DNA from: Notolepis coatsorum
Taxonomy: Eukaryota; Chordata; Actinopteri; Aulopiformes; Paralepididae
Assembly: GCA_963971535.1 (NCBI GenBank)
Contig: OZ020592.1
Location: 57,686,873-57,750,872 of the forward strand
Reading direction: 5' to 3'
Length of the DNA stretch: 64,000 bases
Shown here: positions 10,466 to 21,075 of the stretch, piece by piece
Layout of the letters: the number at the start of each line of letters is the position of its first letter
Position numbering within the stretch: position 1 is the stretch's first letter
Made by a program: the position numbers and the translations under genes
The notes under the pieces: model-generated
What the model saw: only the letters and a program-made list of their open reading frames with translations
Database searches by the model: none
What the model was told of the DNA's origin: nothing

Positions 10466-11927
10466 CTTGACGGTACTTCACAGCACTGTCGTAAGACCAC
10501 CGTGCTGTCTTAAAGGCACAGTGTGGGTGGTGGCAGCATTACTAACAGTAGCGATTTTTATTGTTTTGTCATGACCAAACATAATCCCAACATAGATAGG
10601 AGGTGTACTGTATGTCAAATGTCGGTCATGTGGTGGAAGAGTTTAGTACAGTCACACAACAGAACACCGCTGTAGTACAGTCACACAACAGAACACCGCT
10701 GGTTAGACCAGCGCTTCTGTCGCGCCGCAAGGGCGTGTGCTAGTGGATTGATTGATTGGCCGTGTGGCCAATCAGAGAAACGCTGAACGAAAAGCTGAAC
10801 ACAAGTTGGTTGCCTTTAATATTCACGCTACCCAGATACATACACAACATTGACGCGGCTTGACATACAAAGAAGTAATTATCACAATTAGCGATTTTTT
10901 TTGTCTGGTAAAAAATCTGTTTGGCTGGTAAAAAAAATCAGATACTCGCCAGTTGGCTGGTAAGCCAAAAAGTTAGTTTCCTCCCCCTTCAATCATTTTT
11001 ATTGCAGAAGCAGACAGATGTAAACACTGTATAATCTGTGTTGTATGTACCTGACAAACTGAACTGTTTGTATTACAGTCATATTCCAACTTAACTGAAT
11101 GCACATGTGTGCGTGTGTGTGGACTACTGTACTATTACAGGTATTGAAATTAACAATGCAACTTCCTTATACAAAAAAGAAAAAATACAAAAAGAAATAT
11201 ATATATATATTTTTTTATGAATAATTTAATATCGATACTTGGTGTACTACTACGTATCGATTTCCCCCCCCACCCCGAGTGGTCAGGCAAGCGATACCGG
11301 AGTCTCATGGCAAGCACAGAGAGACTCAGAAGGAGTTTCTATCCCCAGGCCATCAGGATGCTCAATGAACAATAACACTATGTAACAAACCATCAAATAC
11401 ACCCACAGCACACACATCCACACGTACACACTCACTTTAAATAAACAACTCACTGTAGCACCCACTTTACCCACTTTAGACACTTAACACACTTTATATT
11501 TATTGGTAAGAGATTTGCACATCATCTCATACCTCATTGCACCTCACCACCACAAGCTAAGCTATACCTCACCATTTCTACACTGTACTGTATATTGTTG
11601 TAACTCAGTTACCTTCTCTACTCTGCATTGTATATACTGTATATATGTATATTGAACATTTTAGTTTACACTTGTTTACGTACTTGACTTTCTATTTTAT
11701 ACTTATATTATACTTATTTTATACTATCTTTATTTTATCTAGCACACTCTCAGGAGCAAAACAGAAAGAAGCATTTCATACAAAAGTATTCTGTATGACA
11801 ACTAATAAAGAAACTTGAAACTCTATGTTCTATGAATGCAATAAATCAAGTCGCTTTGCTTTTTGATTTCTGACATGAAACACATGGATCCTGACATAAT
11901 GTGAATGTGAATCCCGGACCGTATTTT

Positions 11928-12410
11928 ATTATTTTTTGTTTGTTTTTGATCTACTTTTTCTCCCCATTTTTCTATTTTTCTCCCGTCCCCAATTTCATAT
12001 TGTCCAATTCTACCCATCCCCTGTCTCGAACGCTGTTAGGCCATGCCTCCCACAAGCCGGCTGCAATGTGGACGAAGCCTTGCATCATGTTTCCCCTCCG
12101 GTACTCGAGGAGGCAGCCGTCGCATCTTTTCACCTGCACAGCGCGATCTCTCAGCGGCGAGGGTCTGCGTGGGAGGGACACGCCGCCCTCGTCGCTTCCT
12201 GATTCTACTGCGCAGGCACACCAACCGACCTGTAGGAGTCGCTGTCCACAACGTCCGATCCCCACCCACCAGCTTCCCACCCCCTAATACTGCCAATTGT
12301 ATTAGTATGAATGACCAGCCAAGCTGGTAGCAACGCCGAGAGCTGGGCTCAAACCCAGCATCTCCTGCGTTGGTGGCGAGCGCCTTGCCCACTGCGCCAC
12401 CTAGCCGCCT
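11928..12410 (-). mobile_element. tRNA-derived SINE, full length, minus strand
   Basis: On the minus strand the head reads ggcggctaggtggcgcagtg, then gctgggtttgagcccagc (B-box region). The tail is the T/C-rich tttttctccccattttt seen on the plus strand. The 10-bp duplication accgtatttt flanks it exactly (11918-11927, 12411-12420). Related sequence lies at 15535-15690 and 19821-24913. Confidence 0.82.
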
Positions 12411-12420
12411 ACCGTATTTT

Positions 12421-12541
12421 TTTTGTTATTCCTATTCGTGACTTTGTTTGTCTACCTAAATGTTTACTGTGAGCGATTTGTAGTGCCAAATTTCCTTGGG
12501 ATGATTAAAGTATTTCTATTCTATTCTATTCTATTCTATAA
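12421..12541 (+). repeat. LINE 3' end with (ttcta)n tail
   Basis: Contains ttccttgggatgattaaag followed by attctattctattctattc at 12518-12540, the tail style of fish LINE 3' ends. Ends just before the slc16a5 splice donor. Confidence 0.6.
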
Positions 12542-12593
12542 GATGAGTAAGTGCATCACACCCCCCCCCCATCCCCTGGTGAGTTTACATTAC

Positions 12594-13442
12594 CTGCTAG
12601 TGGAGGCCCGATGAGCAGTGTAACGCTCTCCATGATGGCTAGCAGGCCCAGGGCCGGGGGGAAGCGACTCATTTCCACCGTGTCCATGAGCACGGTGAAC
12701 ATTAGAGACCCCACTACGCTCATGGACAGCCCATAGGCCACCACGTAGGCCAGTAGCACGGAGAAGGTGGCCCCGACGCAGCAGATGCAGTTACTCAGCC
12801 CGTTCGCCAGCAGGGCCCAAGCGAACACGTAGATGTGTCGCCCCTTGAACCAGGGCAGGCTGAAGAGGATGCCGATGGGTGGCCTCACGATGATATTGAC
12901 GACGCCCAGGATGGAGAGGAGCAGGGCGGCGCGGCTGTGGTCCATGTCGTGGGCCGTGGCGTAGGGCACGAGGTATATCAGTGGCACCACAAAGCCCAGC
13001 ATCATCCAGGTGATGCCTATGGCGTAGACCCGGTAACGCGCATTACAACAGAAGAGATCGAAAGCCATGTGTTTGCGCAGGGCGGCAACCAAGCCACTCC
13101 ACAACGTCCTCAGTCTCCCTTTCAGACCCGTCTGCTCGTCCCCCTCCTCCTCCTCCGACCGAGAGGGTCCGTGGTTCATCAGGGGCTGGCCGCGATGCCT
13201 GGGGGGCCCGAGAGGCCTCATCAGCGCCCCGCAGACACAGCAGTTAAACAGGATGGCGCCCAGGACGAGGAAGCTGCCGCGCCACCCCAGCTCCGTGTGG
13301 AGGTAATTACCCAGGAGGGGGAGGGTACACAGACCCAGGGCGGTGCCCGTAGAGGACATGGCGTTGGCGAACGCGCGACGGCGCACAAAGTAGTGCCCGA
13401 GGATGGTCACGGCTGGCTGGAAGCTGAAACAGAAGCCCAAAC
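12594..13442 (-). CDS. slc16a5: slc16a5-like large internal coding exon (TM4-TM10)
   Basis: An 849-bp exon read on the minus strand. The acceptor is ctactgtgacag before GTTTGGGC and the donor is gcag before gtaatg (12593 downward). It encodes the second MCT signature, with HYFVRRRAFANAMSSTG matching the family motif YFxKRRxLAxG. Then come LGWRGSFLVLGAI and CGALMRP. An acidic hydrophilic stretch (SRSEEEEGDEQTG) matches the long TM6-7 loop. The second half holds helices from FDLFCCNARYRVYAIG through SLLFTVLMDTV-type segments to LLIGPPLAG. The frame is open throughout and GC content is far above the surrounding introns, as expected of a constrained exon. The plus-strand ORF over the same bases is a shadow. 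Confidence 0.85.
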
Positions 13443-13554
13443 CTGTCACAGTAGTAGGGGAAGATGGTTAGTTCTGTTGAGTGCTCAGTAGGGTGACACA
13501 TTACAAAATGTTTATCGCAAAAAATAAAGACGAAACATATCGATGGCTAAAAAT

Positions 13555-13925
13555 GTGGGGTGTAACGGTACACAAAAACCACGGTACGGTACGTACCTCG
13601 GTTTTGAAGTCAAGGTTCGGTACGGGTTTTCGGTACAGTGGGGGAAAGTTTGGCTTTCCATGTTCCACTCAGGGGTGATGTAGTGTGCAGTAACTAATTG
13701 TACTTGTAGGGCTGTCAACGAATATTCTATATTGAAATGAATAATCGACTTGTAATTTTTTTTAATAATAATAATTATATTAGATTGCGAAAAAACAGCC
13801 GCCGGTGGGCGGTCGTTAGTGGTTAACATACCGTTGTATTCGTTCGGTACACTACACAGCCGTTCGGTATGGTACGGTACACACTGAAATGGTTCGGTAT
13901 GGATACATGTACCTTTACACCCCTA
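13555..13925. mobile_element. hAT-like MITE (ggggtgtaacggtac)
   Basis: Ends ggggtgtaacggtac and gtacctttacaccccta. The duplication ctaaaaat lies at 13547-13554 and 13926-13933. The interior has many cggttcggtac repeats. Same family as 39070-40753. It lies in the slc16a5 intron next to the large exon. Confidence 0.88.
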
Positions 13926-14520
13926 CTAAAAATGCAAAACCTCCTATCTGCTAAATTTATGATTTTCTGATTTCACTTTGGATGATGAAAAACCTCCTAT
14001 CTGCACCTATTGAGTCTGTCTGCAAGATATTTGCCAAAAGCCAAAAGCAGTGTATTGTATTGGATATCCTTAAAAAAAATTGCATTCTGCAAGAAAAAGG
14101 CTCTTGAAATGTTCAGGTAGGAGGTTTTGCGTTTCAGCCATCGATATGTAGAATAGTATTTCAGTGTCTTGAAATTTGAGAGCGGAGGATGAGAAGGAAC
14201 CTGGCCGCTATCCTGGAGAACCCCTCCCACCCACTCAATGAGGAGCTAACCAAGATGAGGAGCACGTTCAGCCACAGACTAAGGGCCTTTTCTCATTAGG
14301 AAACGTGCCTCCGTTCCGTTTTCGAGAACGATAGTTCCCCCTCCCCCGCTGGCCAGCTTTCTCACTACCAATCTCGTTTCGTCCCCGAGCACACTTGAGG
14401 GAGCAACACCCCGATACAGCAGGTGGCGGTATGCACCTAGTTGGTTTGCTATAGCTGGTGCTTCAACCCTTCTTTGCTCTCGGAGAAAGCATTTCAGGAT
14501 AAAATTAGATAGAATGAGAC

Positions 14521-14760
14521 GTGCACACACTCGCCCAACTTACGTCACGTACACGCACATACACGCATGCACACACACACACCCAGAGACGGAGCGGCGT
14601 GTTTGTTATGTTTGGAGGAAGAGAGAAGCATGAGAGAAGTGAAGAGAGTTTAGTGAGTTTAAACGCAGATGATGCAACAATAAGCGCTCCCTGCGCTTTG
14701 GAAGCGCTCTGGGCATTAATATTTTTTATATCCAAAGCGCTCCGCCTTGAAAAAAACACT
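14521..14760 (-). repeat. Dispersed repeat shared with 33180-33430 (opposite orientation)
   Basis: actcgcccaacttacgtcac, a CA/TG run, ccagagacggag, agagagaagcatgagag and ttaaacg blocks recur in reverse order and complement at 33180-33430. It belongs to an unclassified dispersed element. The apparent ORFs here are low-complexity. Confidence 0.6.
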
Positions 14761-14822
14761 TTCTGTGGACACAGCGCCGATGATATCTTATCATATAATG
14801 CGCCCTCTCAATATCACCTTAA

Positions 14823-15513
14823 CACTTTGAGTGCCAGCCACAAGAAATCTCGTTAGTTCATGCCATGCGTTGAGTGCCAATGACGAGAAATCTCGTTTTT
14901 TAATAGTTATTTCTTTTATTAGCGATTTCCATTCATTTTTCATCAATCTAGCCTCACGTTACCATTGGGACTGGCTCAGAGCTCGAACAGGGCCCCCTAT
15001 CGTCTCCCGGATGGCAATGCATCCATTGGATTGTACTCAATGGAAATATTGAAAAAGAAAAAATCCGGAATCCACATTTTACGTATCAGGCATGTAACCC
15101 GAGCCGATTGCATTCATTGCCGACCCTCAGAACAGCGTGGAATATGTGTTTCGAGTACCCAGCGTTGGATCAATAAACGCGATCGATATTTGGAATGGCG
15201 ATCAGGAATTGGAATAATCTTTTTGGAGAACATCTGATGTGAGGTAAGGAATCTATTTTACCAGTCTTGGGGTAATCAGAGTTTTTTTTCACATATATCT
15301 CAACGTGTCCCCTATCTGTGTATGTGTGTGTGTGTGTGTTTCATACATGTTGACTGCAAGCAAGTCATTGATAAGCGACGAGCGTATTAGACACATAGCC
15401 ATAATATAAAATATAGAAATAGCTCCGTGAAAATCATGAAATATCGGAAAATCTGTCTAAAAAGGCTGGCACTCAAGCGCTAATTCTGGCGCCCCCTGCT
15501 GGCACTCAAAGTG
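14823..15513. mobile_element. piggyBac-like MITE
   Basis: TTAA at 14819-14822 and 15514-15517 flanks a 691-bp element with a perfect 16-bp terminal inverted repeat, cactttgagtgccagc / gctggcactcaaagtg. TTAA duplication and this end style are typical of the piggyBac superfamily. No transposase ORF. Confidence 0.88.
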
Positions 15514-15534
15514 TTAAGATTCTTTTTTTTTTAT

Positions 15535-15690
15535 CCACTTTTTCTCCCCATTTTTCTATTTTTTCTCCCATCCCAATTTCGTATTTCCAATTCTTCCCTC
15601 CCCTGTCTTGAACGTTGCTAGACTATGCCTCCCACTGGTTGGCTGTAGTGAGGATAGAAGCCTTGCATCACGCGTCCCCTCCTCGTGAAT
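15535..15690 (-). mobile_element. Truncated SINE, same family as 11928-12410
   Basis: Shares actttttctccccattttt, tctcccatcccaatttc, ttgctagactatgcctccca and agccttgcatcacg with the full copy. The tRNA-related head is absent: at about 15690 the sequence switches to attaaaggcaaccaacttg, which is shared in reverse with 10765-10825. Confidence 0.7.
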
Positions 15691-15836
15691 ATTAAAGGCA
15701 ACCAACTTGTGTTCAGCTTTTCTCTGATTGGCCACGACCCCACGCCGCTAGCCCGCCCCCTTTTGCCGCTAGCACAAGCGGCAGGAACCTTCAAGTTCCC
15801 TGGTGCAAAATAAATCTGGTAGTTGGTTTATGACGT

Positions 15837-16006
15837 TAATTAATAATAAACACTGTTAGGACTCTTAATAATAAACACTGTTAGGACTATCTGACTCTTA
15901 ATAATAAACACTGTTAGGACTATCTGACTCTTACTAATAAACACTGTTAGGACTATAAACACTGTGCGGACTATCTGACTCTTAATAATAAACACTGTTA
16001 GGACTA
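15837..16006 (+). repeat. Tandem repeat of about 33 bp (taataaacactgttaggact...)
   Basis: Six occurrences of aataaacactgttaggact or close variants, mostly separated by atctgactctt. Unit boundaries are irregular because one unit is shortened. Confidence 0.85.
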
Positions 16007-16134
16007 TCGATTCACGCGTCACTACTGTAACTAGAAACTCTGCTGGGTGTCACTGTACATCAGTGTGGAACTGTACGCTGTAACGTTATATGTTATTTCG
16101 CCCGTGGAGGCTGCTGAAGCGCCAGCGGGGCGGC

Positions 16135-16216
16135 GCGGTGGTTTGTCCCCGGCTTCCGTGCGCCGCTGCTGCATCAAGCCGGCGGCGGCGCACGGAAGCC
16201 GGGGACAAACCACCGC
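16135..16216. repeat. Perfect 32-bp GC-rich hairpin
   Basis: Arms 16135-16166 and 16185-16216 are exact reverse complements (gcggtggtttgtccccggct... against ...agccggggacaaaccaccgc) with an 18-base loop. Very GC-rich in an AT-rich setting. Confidence 0.95.
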
Positions 16217-16829
16217 GTCCACCTGGCTCACAAAAACACTGATAGTGTGCATGAAGCGCATCTTGTAGATGACAGAAAGAAATCTACAGCCATGCCATGG
16301 TTTTGCACATATTATAGCATATTTTAATAACTTTATTGTATATTAATTATATATATAGTTATTGCCTGACACCACAGTTCGCCCTTTGCTTTTTATTAGC
16401 TTTTTAGTAGTGTATTCGTGTAGTTATTATTATTAGTGTATTTGTGTTTTGTCGCGAATCTCAATGGTCTGTGGGAGACAGCCAGACAGGCAGGCAGCTC
16501 CGGTGTCAGGTTACAAACAGAGTGCTAGATATCAATGGCTGTGATTGGTTGTCTGAAAATGAGCTCAGCGCATCGCTCTGAAAGTTGAGAAAGTTTCAAC
16601 TTTCGGCCGCACAAAAAAGCTGAAAAAAGAAGCCGACTGCAGCGCACTTCCTATAGGCGGCGCATGCGGACGCATACGCTCTCTCCCCATTGGGATACAT
16701 TGAAAAAAGACGCGTGCGGTCATAAATATGAGGCAGGTGGACGCGAGCCCTTACACTGCTTTTGGGGCAATCGTGCTTGGAAACGGCCCCGGATGCCTAG
16801 TGAGAAAGCACCCTAATACCCCCGACCAA

Positions 16830-17775
16830 ACCGCCTCGGCCAGTCCTTCGTGCCAGCGGCAATCAGGCTCCACAACCGTGGGCATGGACTGCTGCCAGCA
16901 GCTGGAGAACTAACAGCTGCAGAACTCAAGATCTATTAGGAATGTCTGACCACTAAGTGTGTCTGACTCTTAAAGGGGAACTATTTTACTATTTCTTTCA
17001 CTATTTGGGCACTTTTACACAATTCCTGTGAGTCTATGGAACACCTCTGTAATATATATTTTTTTTTTATTCATTGTTTTGTATTTCTAATCAAGTCCTC
17101 AAAAACAGCATTTTTCTACCTCAAGATCTCGAGCCGTTTTGAGCCTGGGCTCCAGGTCCAGGTCCAGCCACTGTGTGCAGCTCATCTTGTACCTCTCCAT
17201 TATCATGCAGTGGTGTCTTTCTGACATCACAAATCATCACATTTTCAAATGACTCAGTTCAGTGAGGGTGAATATTGTGAGAGGAGAATTGGAAGAATGC
17301 GCCAATATGAGAATTTTGAGACATAGATCATATTAATATAAGTTCACATAGCTAGGAAACAATGCTAAACACTCAAAAAGGCCATTTATAAGATAGTTCC
17401 TCTTTAACCACCAAAACCTGCACGGACTACAATGTATGACATATATCATGCCAGTTAGGGTACCTTGTGTATACTGCACCTTGTGTATACTGTTTACCTT
17501 TACTCTTACTCATAGTATATACTATATATTGATTCTAACTCTTCTTTTATTGTAACATATAATATAACCGATAGGGTCACCTTTGTTTACACTGTTTATT
17601 TTTCTCATCTTTTTATATTCAGAGTTAATCATATTGTTTACACTGTTTATTTTTTCTCATATTTATTTTTGTATTACTTATACTGTATTTATGTCTTTAT
17701 ACTATTACCCTGCCCATACCTCCCCTCCCCCCTATATTGAAGGGGATCAATTAAAGGAATGTCTTATCTTATCTT
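16830..17775 (+). pseudogene. LINE 3' fragment: RT C-terminal tail and 3' UTR
   Basis: A short coding trace reads QSFVPAAIRLHN (about 16841-16880), the usual last block of Rex1/CR1-type RT ORFs, and stops soon after. The following 3' UTR ends near 17775 in aatgtcttatcttatctta, a short tandem tail typical of LINE 3' ends. The ORF tracts in the AT-rich 17030-17770 part are not coding. Confidence 0.6.
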
Positions 17776-18091
17776 AATAGTATAATAGAGACAAAGAGAT
17801 GGTCAGAGTGTCAATGTTTCACCTCAATGTTAACAATGGGAGATTTTTCAGTTTCAGTTTCAGAGAGGTGTAGCATTACATGGGTAGGGATGGATAGGAG
17901 CGCCAGTGCAGGGACGGATAGGAGCGCCAGTGCAGGGCACTGGAACAGGTGGGAAAGCAGCCAAACCACTTTATGTAAATAAAGAGAGGTGCGGACTCTG
18001 TCCTCCCTAATGTCTAACTGGGGGATTAGACTATCAGGCACCAACTTGGTTGAGAGCTTTGTATTCAACAGGTTGTAAAGAATATCTAGAG

Positions 18092-19716
18092 CAGCGGTTC
18101 TCAAACTACGGGTCACGATCCAAAGTCGGGACACAGACCTGTTTGGACTCACAGCTAAAATGGAGAGCTGAACAAAACTCCGTTTGTGGCACTCCAGGAT
18201 CATCAGCGGAGATTTTGGGGTGTTTACTCTGCTTGATGGTTTTTTGGAGGAACAGAATGTAGCACAAAATTATTTGAAGCCCATCATCTGTAGCCACATA
18301 GAAGGGCTCATTGAACAATGTAATGTAATGCTGTGTAATGCTGCGCTGAGAAAGCGTGTCCCCTTTGCATAAACATACCTCTGTGAGGCCGGATTCTCTG
18401 CACTGACATAAATAAAAAATAAATACAGATCTCGCCTCAGAGTAGAAGCGGATCTCCGCCTCTTTCTCACAACGCAGCCAGGTATCATGGAACTATGTTC
18501 AAATGTACAAGCACAGCCTTCCCATTAAGTCTCGTTTATTCTTGAAAAGCGCATGTGAACGCATTTTCTTTTCTTTTTTTATGTTCTGGCAACATATTTT
18601 GGCTAAATATGCCTTGTTTTATAAATGTGTATACAGAAACAATTTTGTTGCTTTTGTTGATGATATTCATTCATTTCATTGATAACATTGTGCTGTAATT
18701 TCATTTTCTAATAAATATGCATGATCAAGTTCAACGTGTGCTTTTATTTTGATATTCCTTATTTCCACATAAATACATTAACTCATTCAGTGCCATACCC
18801 GAGTATAGTCGGGTTTCGCCGCCAACCGTTGAGTATCAAAACCAGAGTATACTCAGGTTTTGATCCTTTGATATTTTTCCTTTGATTTCCGTTCTATACA
18901 CTCAGCCGGAGCTCCCTGTGTCTCCCTGGCTCATCTGCCTACGTTGGAATTGCAATGACGATCGAATCTCACCAGGTGGCAGTATCTCCTACCTTTTGAA
19001 CTAGGAGCTGGGGATATCACTTGTCTTGTGATCCACTCCGGCTGTTTCCGCCTAGGAGTGGATCACAACATAGCAATCGGTGGAAGATTTGGTGCCTCAG
19101 AGCTATTATTTTCCGTATGGTAGCCATGCCCAATATACACCAGTAATTGCGATCGCCATGGGATCGACTGGGATTTATTCATTTTGGAGTACTTTCTGAC
19201 TGAGGTATGGTCTATCTTAGGTAACCTGCTGGTATTGCTTCTGTACCGATCACACTGTCGTGTTTTACTGGACGTAAATTTAAAGTGATTTGGAAGTATT
19301 TGGGGTTTCAGGCAATCAACCAGAACGATTTGGGCATATTGCATATAACGCGTCATATCTCGCGATCTATGAAAAAATACTGCATTCTTTTGGTGTAATA
19401 GCGCACAAACTACAGTATGTAGAAATTAACTGATTATAGTATGTCAGTGATGGACTATGAACAATGCCTGTCAAATGAGCCATACAATTGTCTCCAGCTA
19501 ATGATACAGAACACACGACTGGTCTGCAAACATCGCTAAAATGGTCAATAACGCTGGCACCATTGAGTACAGATGGGGAAAGAGGGTGGCGCCCAATAAC
19601 GCTGGCACCATTGAGTACAGATGGGGAAAGAGGGTGGCGCCCAATGAGTGTGTGGGTGGCCAAAAAAAATCCTAAATAAAATGGGGTTGTGGTATAAATA
19701 AGTTTGAGAACCCCTG
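18092..19716. mobile_element. hAT-like element (cagcggttctcaaact), carrying a piggyBac-like insertion
   Basis: Ends cagcggttctcaaactacgg and agtttgagaacccctg. Flanks atctagag (18084-18091) and agctagag (19717-19724) differ by one base, so an 8-bp duplication is likely. A piggyBac-like element starts at TTAA 18779-18782. Same family as 44785-45133. Confidence 0.85.
18783..19645. mobile_element. piggyBac-like element, right end degraded
   Basis: Begins after ttaa with ctcattcagtgccatacc and ends near gtggcgcccaatgagtg. The right TTAA is not evident. A block of about 47 bp (aacgctggcaccattgagta...) is duplicated in tandem at 19541-19640. Internal similarity to 39149-39947 (gcaatgacgatcgaatc, aggtggcagtat, ggcaccattgagta) places both in one family. 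Confidence 0.65.
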
Positions 19717-19926
19717 AGCTAGAGAGAATACTAGAAAGATGACAGTGAGGCCAATGAAGTAGATAAAGTTTATTTTGGTGGCTTAAATGCAGATACTTAG
19801 AGTTCACGGTGTAGATCAAACGTTTATTTTATTTATTTTTTATCTTTTTCCCCCCTCCTTTTTTCCGATTTTTCTCCCATCCCACTGTTAGTCGTTATGC
19901 CAATTCCCAACCCCCTTCCTGGTTGT

Positions 19927-20162
19927 TGCTTGTTATTCGTCAGGTCTTCACTATAGGTGTTCGGAGATAACGCGGGCGGTTCCAGTTCTGGACCACCACT
20001 AAGCTCCTTTATCTTATTCCCTCTTCCTCTTGCCCCTCGGCATAGTATCCTAGTATTACTCTTGTGTTCTTTACTATTAAAGTCGAACCTGTTCAAGAGT
20101 ATACCATCTCCGTCTCTGTGATTGCCTACCACAATTGGAACTCACCTACCTCCATCCTGACA
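19927..20162 (+). repeat. 5' LTR of gypsy element, lacking U3
   Basis: Aligns with 24520-24755. Differences are ggtgttcgg versus ggcgttcgg and a 2-base indel at ccactaagctc versus ccactataagctc. Begins about 12 bases before the inferred RNA start (19939) and ends in ctgaca, so the promoter half is absent. Confidence 0.88.
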
Positions 20163-20173
20163 GAAGACCTGAC
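20163..20173 (+). promoter_or_regulatory. Self-priming primer binding site
   Basis: gaagacctgac directly follows the LTR end ...ctgaca. It is the perfect 11-base complement of gtcaggtcttc at 19939-19949 (and 24530-24540), which lies at the inferred 5' end of the RNA. Tf1 and Sushi-type elements prime reverse transcription with their own RNA 5' end in this way. Confidence 0.8.
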
Positions 20174-20185
20174 CATCAGAGTTCC

Positions 20186-21075
20186 ATGGAGGCAATCATG
20201 GAGATGCTCCGGGCACAGGGGAGTGCGCAGGAGCGAATGGAGGGACACCAGCAGCTTGTCAGCGCCGAGTTGGTTCGGCTGGGCGGGCTCGTCAGCTCGT
20301 CGCAGGAGACAACGCATTCTGCGCTACTCACAGCCCAGCAGGCACAAGTCGAGGTGGCCGGGGTAAGGACGGCGGTGGGAGAGACGGCGTCAGGAGAGGC
20401 GGCGTTCAACACAGAGGAGAGTCAGGGAGCTTTTGGGCACCAGGAGCGGACCCAGGAGCCACGGCTACCCCCACCAGGCCGCTACGCGGGAGCACCGGAG
20501 GGATGCAGAGAGTTTATCACCCAGTGCTCACTCGTGTTCCAGCTGCAGCCACGTTCATTCCCCTCTTCCAGATCCCAGGTCGCATATATCATCACCCTCC
20601 TCACCGGTCGAGCACTCTCCTGGGCTACGGCCGAATTGGAGAGCGGGGCGTCAATCTGCGACAGTGTGGACGCCTTTACCGGGGAGTTGAGAAGAGTCTT
20701 CGATACTTCCCGAGTACTCTCGATCTTCGAGGCCGGTGGGCGGCTCCTCACCTGCCGGCAGGGCCTCCGCACGGTCTCAGATTACGCCATTGAATTTCGG
20801 ATCGTGGCTCGGGAGGCAGCTTGGCCCGAAATTCCCTGTGTGGTCTTGTTCGTCAAGGGGCTCTCCGCACGGATGAGGGACGAGCTCGCCGTGCGTGAGA
20901 TCCCGGAGCAGCTGGAAGTGCTCATCAACACCGCCATACGGATGGACAACCGACATCAGGAGAGAGAGAGGGAGCGTGAAACTACTACCCAGGTACGTGT
21001 CCCTTCTCCTCCCGGTGTTGATACTTTTCTGCATTACACGAGTGGGTCACTGGGTGATGAATCCATGCAGCTTGG
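20186..21075 (+). CDS. Gypsy Gag (capsid) region
   Basis: Structural protein of the retrotransposon particle. Reading starts at the ATG at 20186, the first in frame after the PBS, giving MEAIMEMLRAQ. A helical N-terminal part (about residues 1-90) precedes a capsid-type block with PPPGRYAGAPEGCREFITQC, a segment of the retrotransposon-gag family also found in PEG10/RTL proteins. LTGRALSWATAELE and FVKGLSARMRDELA follow. At about 21072 an extra G in a G run shifts the frame, so the ORF as read continues into a wrong-frame tail ending at 21232. The zinc knuckle continues in another frame. No function in the host is implied. Confidence 0.85.

Larger units (their letters stand above)
8693..10987. 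mobile_element. hAT-like element (ggggaggaaattagg ends)
   Basis: The left end ggggaggaaattaggccac and the right end aaaagttagtttcctccccc are imperfect inverted repeats, each with ctcgcca motifs nearby. Flanks ctcactca (8685-8692) and ttcaatca (10988-10995) match at 6 of 8 positions, fitting an old 8-bp duplication. It contains the hAT at 9403-10465. Confidence 0.65.
8084..11276. mobile_element. hAT-like element (tggggtgggaatc type), heavily nested
   Basis: The left end taggggtgggaatcacc plus cacgatacgatac pairs with the right end tatcgatttcccccccaccc. It sits inside the Rex1-like LINE, whose coding sequence resumes at 11277. No clean 8-bp duplication was found, so the exact ends are approximate. 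It carries three further insertions listed separately. Confidence 0.65.
5840..11830 (+). pseudogene. Rex1-like LINE remnant (RT C-terminus + 3' UTR), split by nested insertions
   Basis: Retained pieces are 5840-5949, 6653-6731, 7803-8083 and 11277-11826. Joined in order they keep the usual layout of the RT C-terminal region: FKYLGV-type sequence at 5930-5949, then an LRRLRKFQVSQKILKNFYS block near 7810-7860, LTGYITSWFGN, KRIIKDPSHPNN, and finally GKRYRSLMAS plus SFYPQAIRMLNEQ and a stop near 11372. The 3' UTR runs to an aataaagaaacttgaaact tail at about 11826. The family assignment is from remembered motif style (CR1/Rex1 group) and is tentative. It cannot encode a functional product. Confidence 0.75.

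Noticed and set aside
12835-13491. 218-codon plus-strand ORF
   Set aside because: Shadow of the GC-rich slc16a5 exon on the other strand; no domain.
20135-20185. Gag start upstream of the PBS
   Set aside because: The open frame extends into the LTR, but the first ATG after the PBS is at 20186. The earlier start would need a non-ATG codon.
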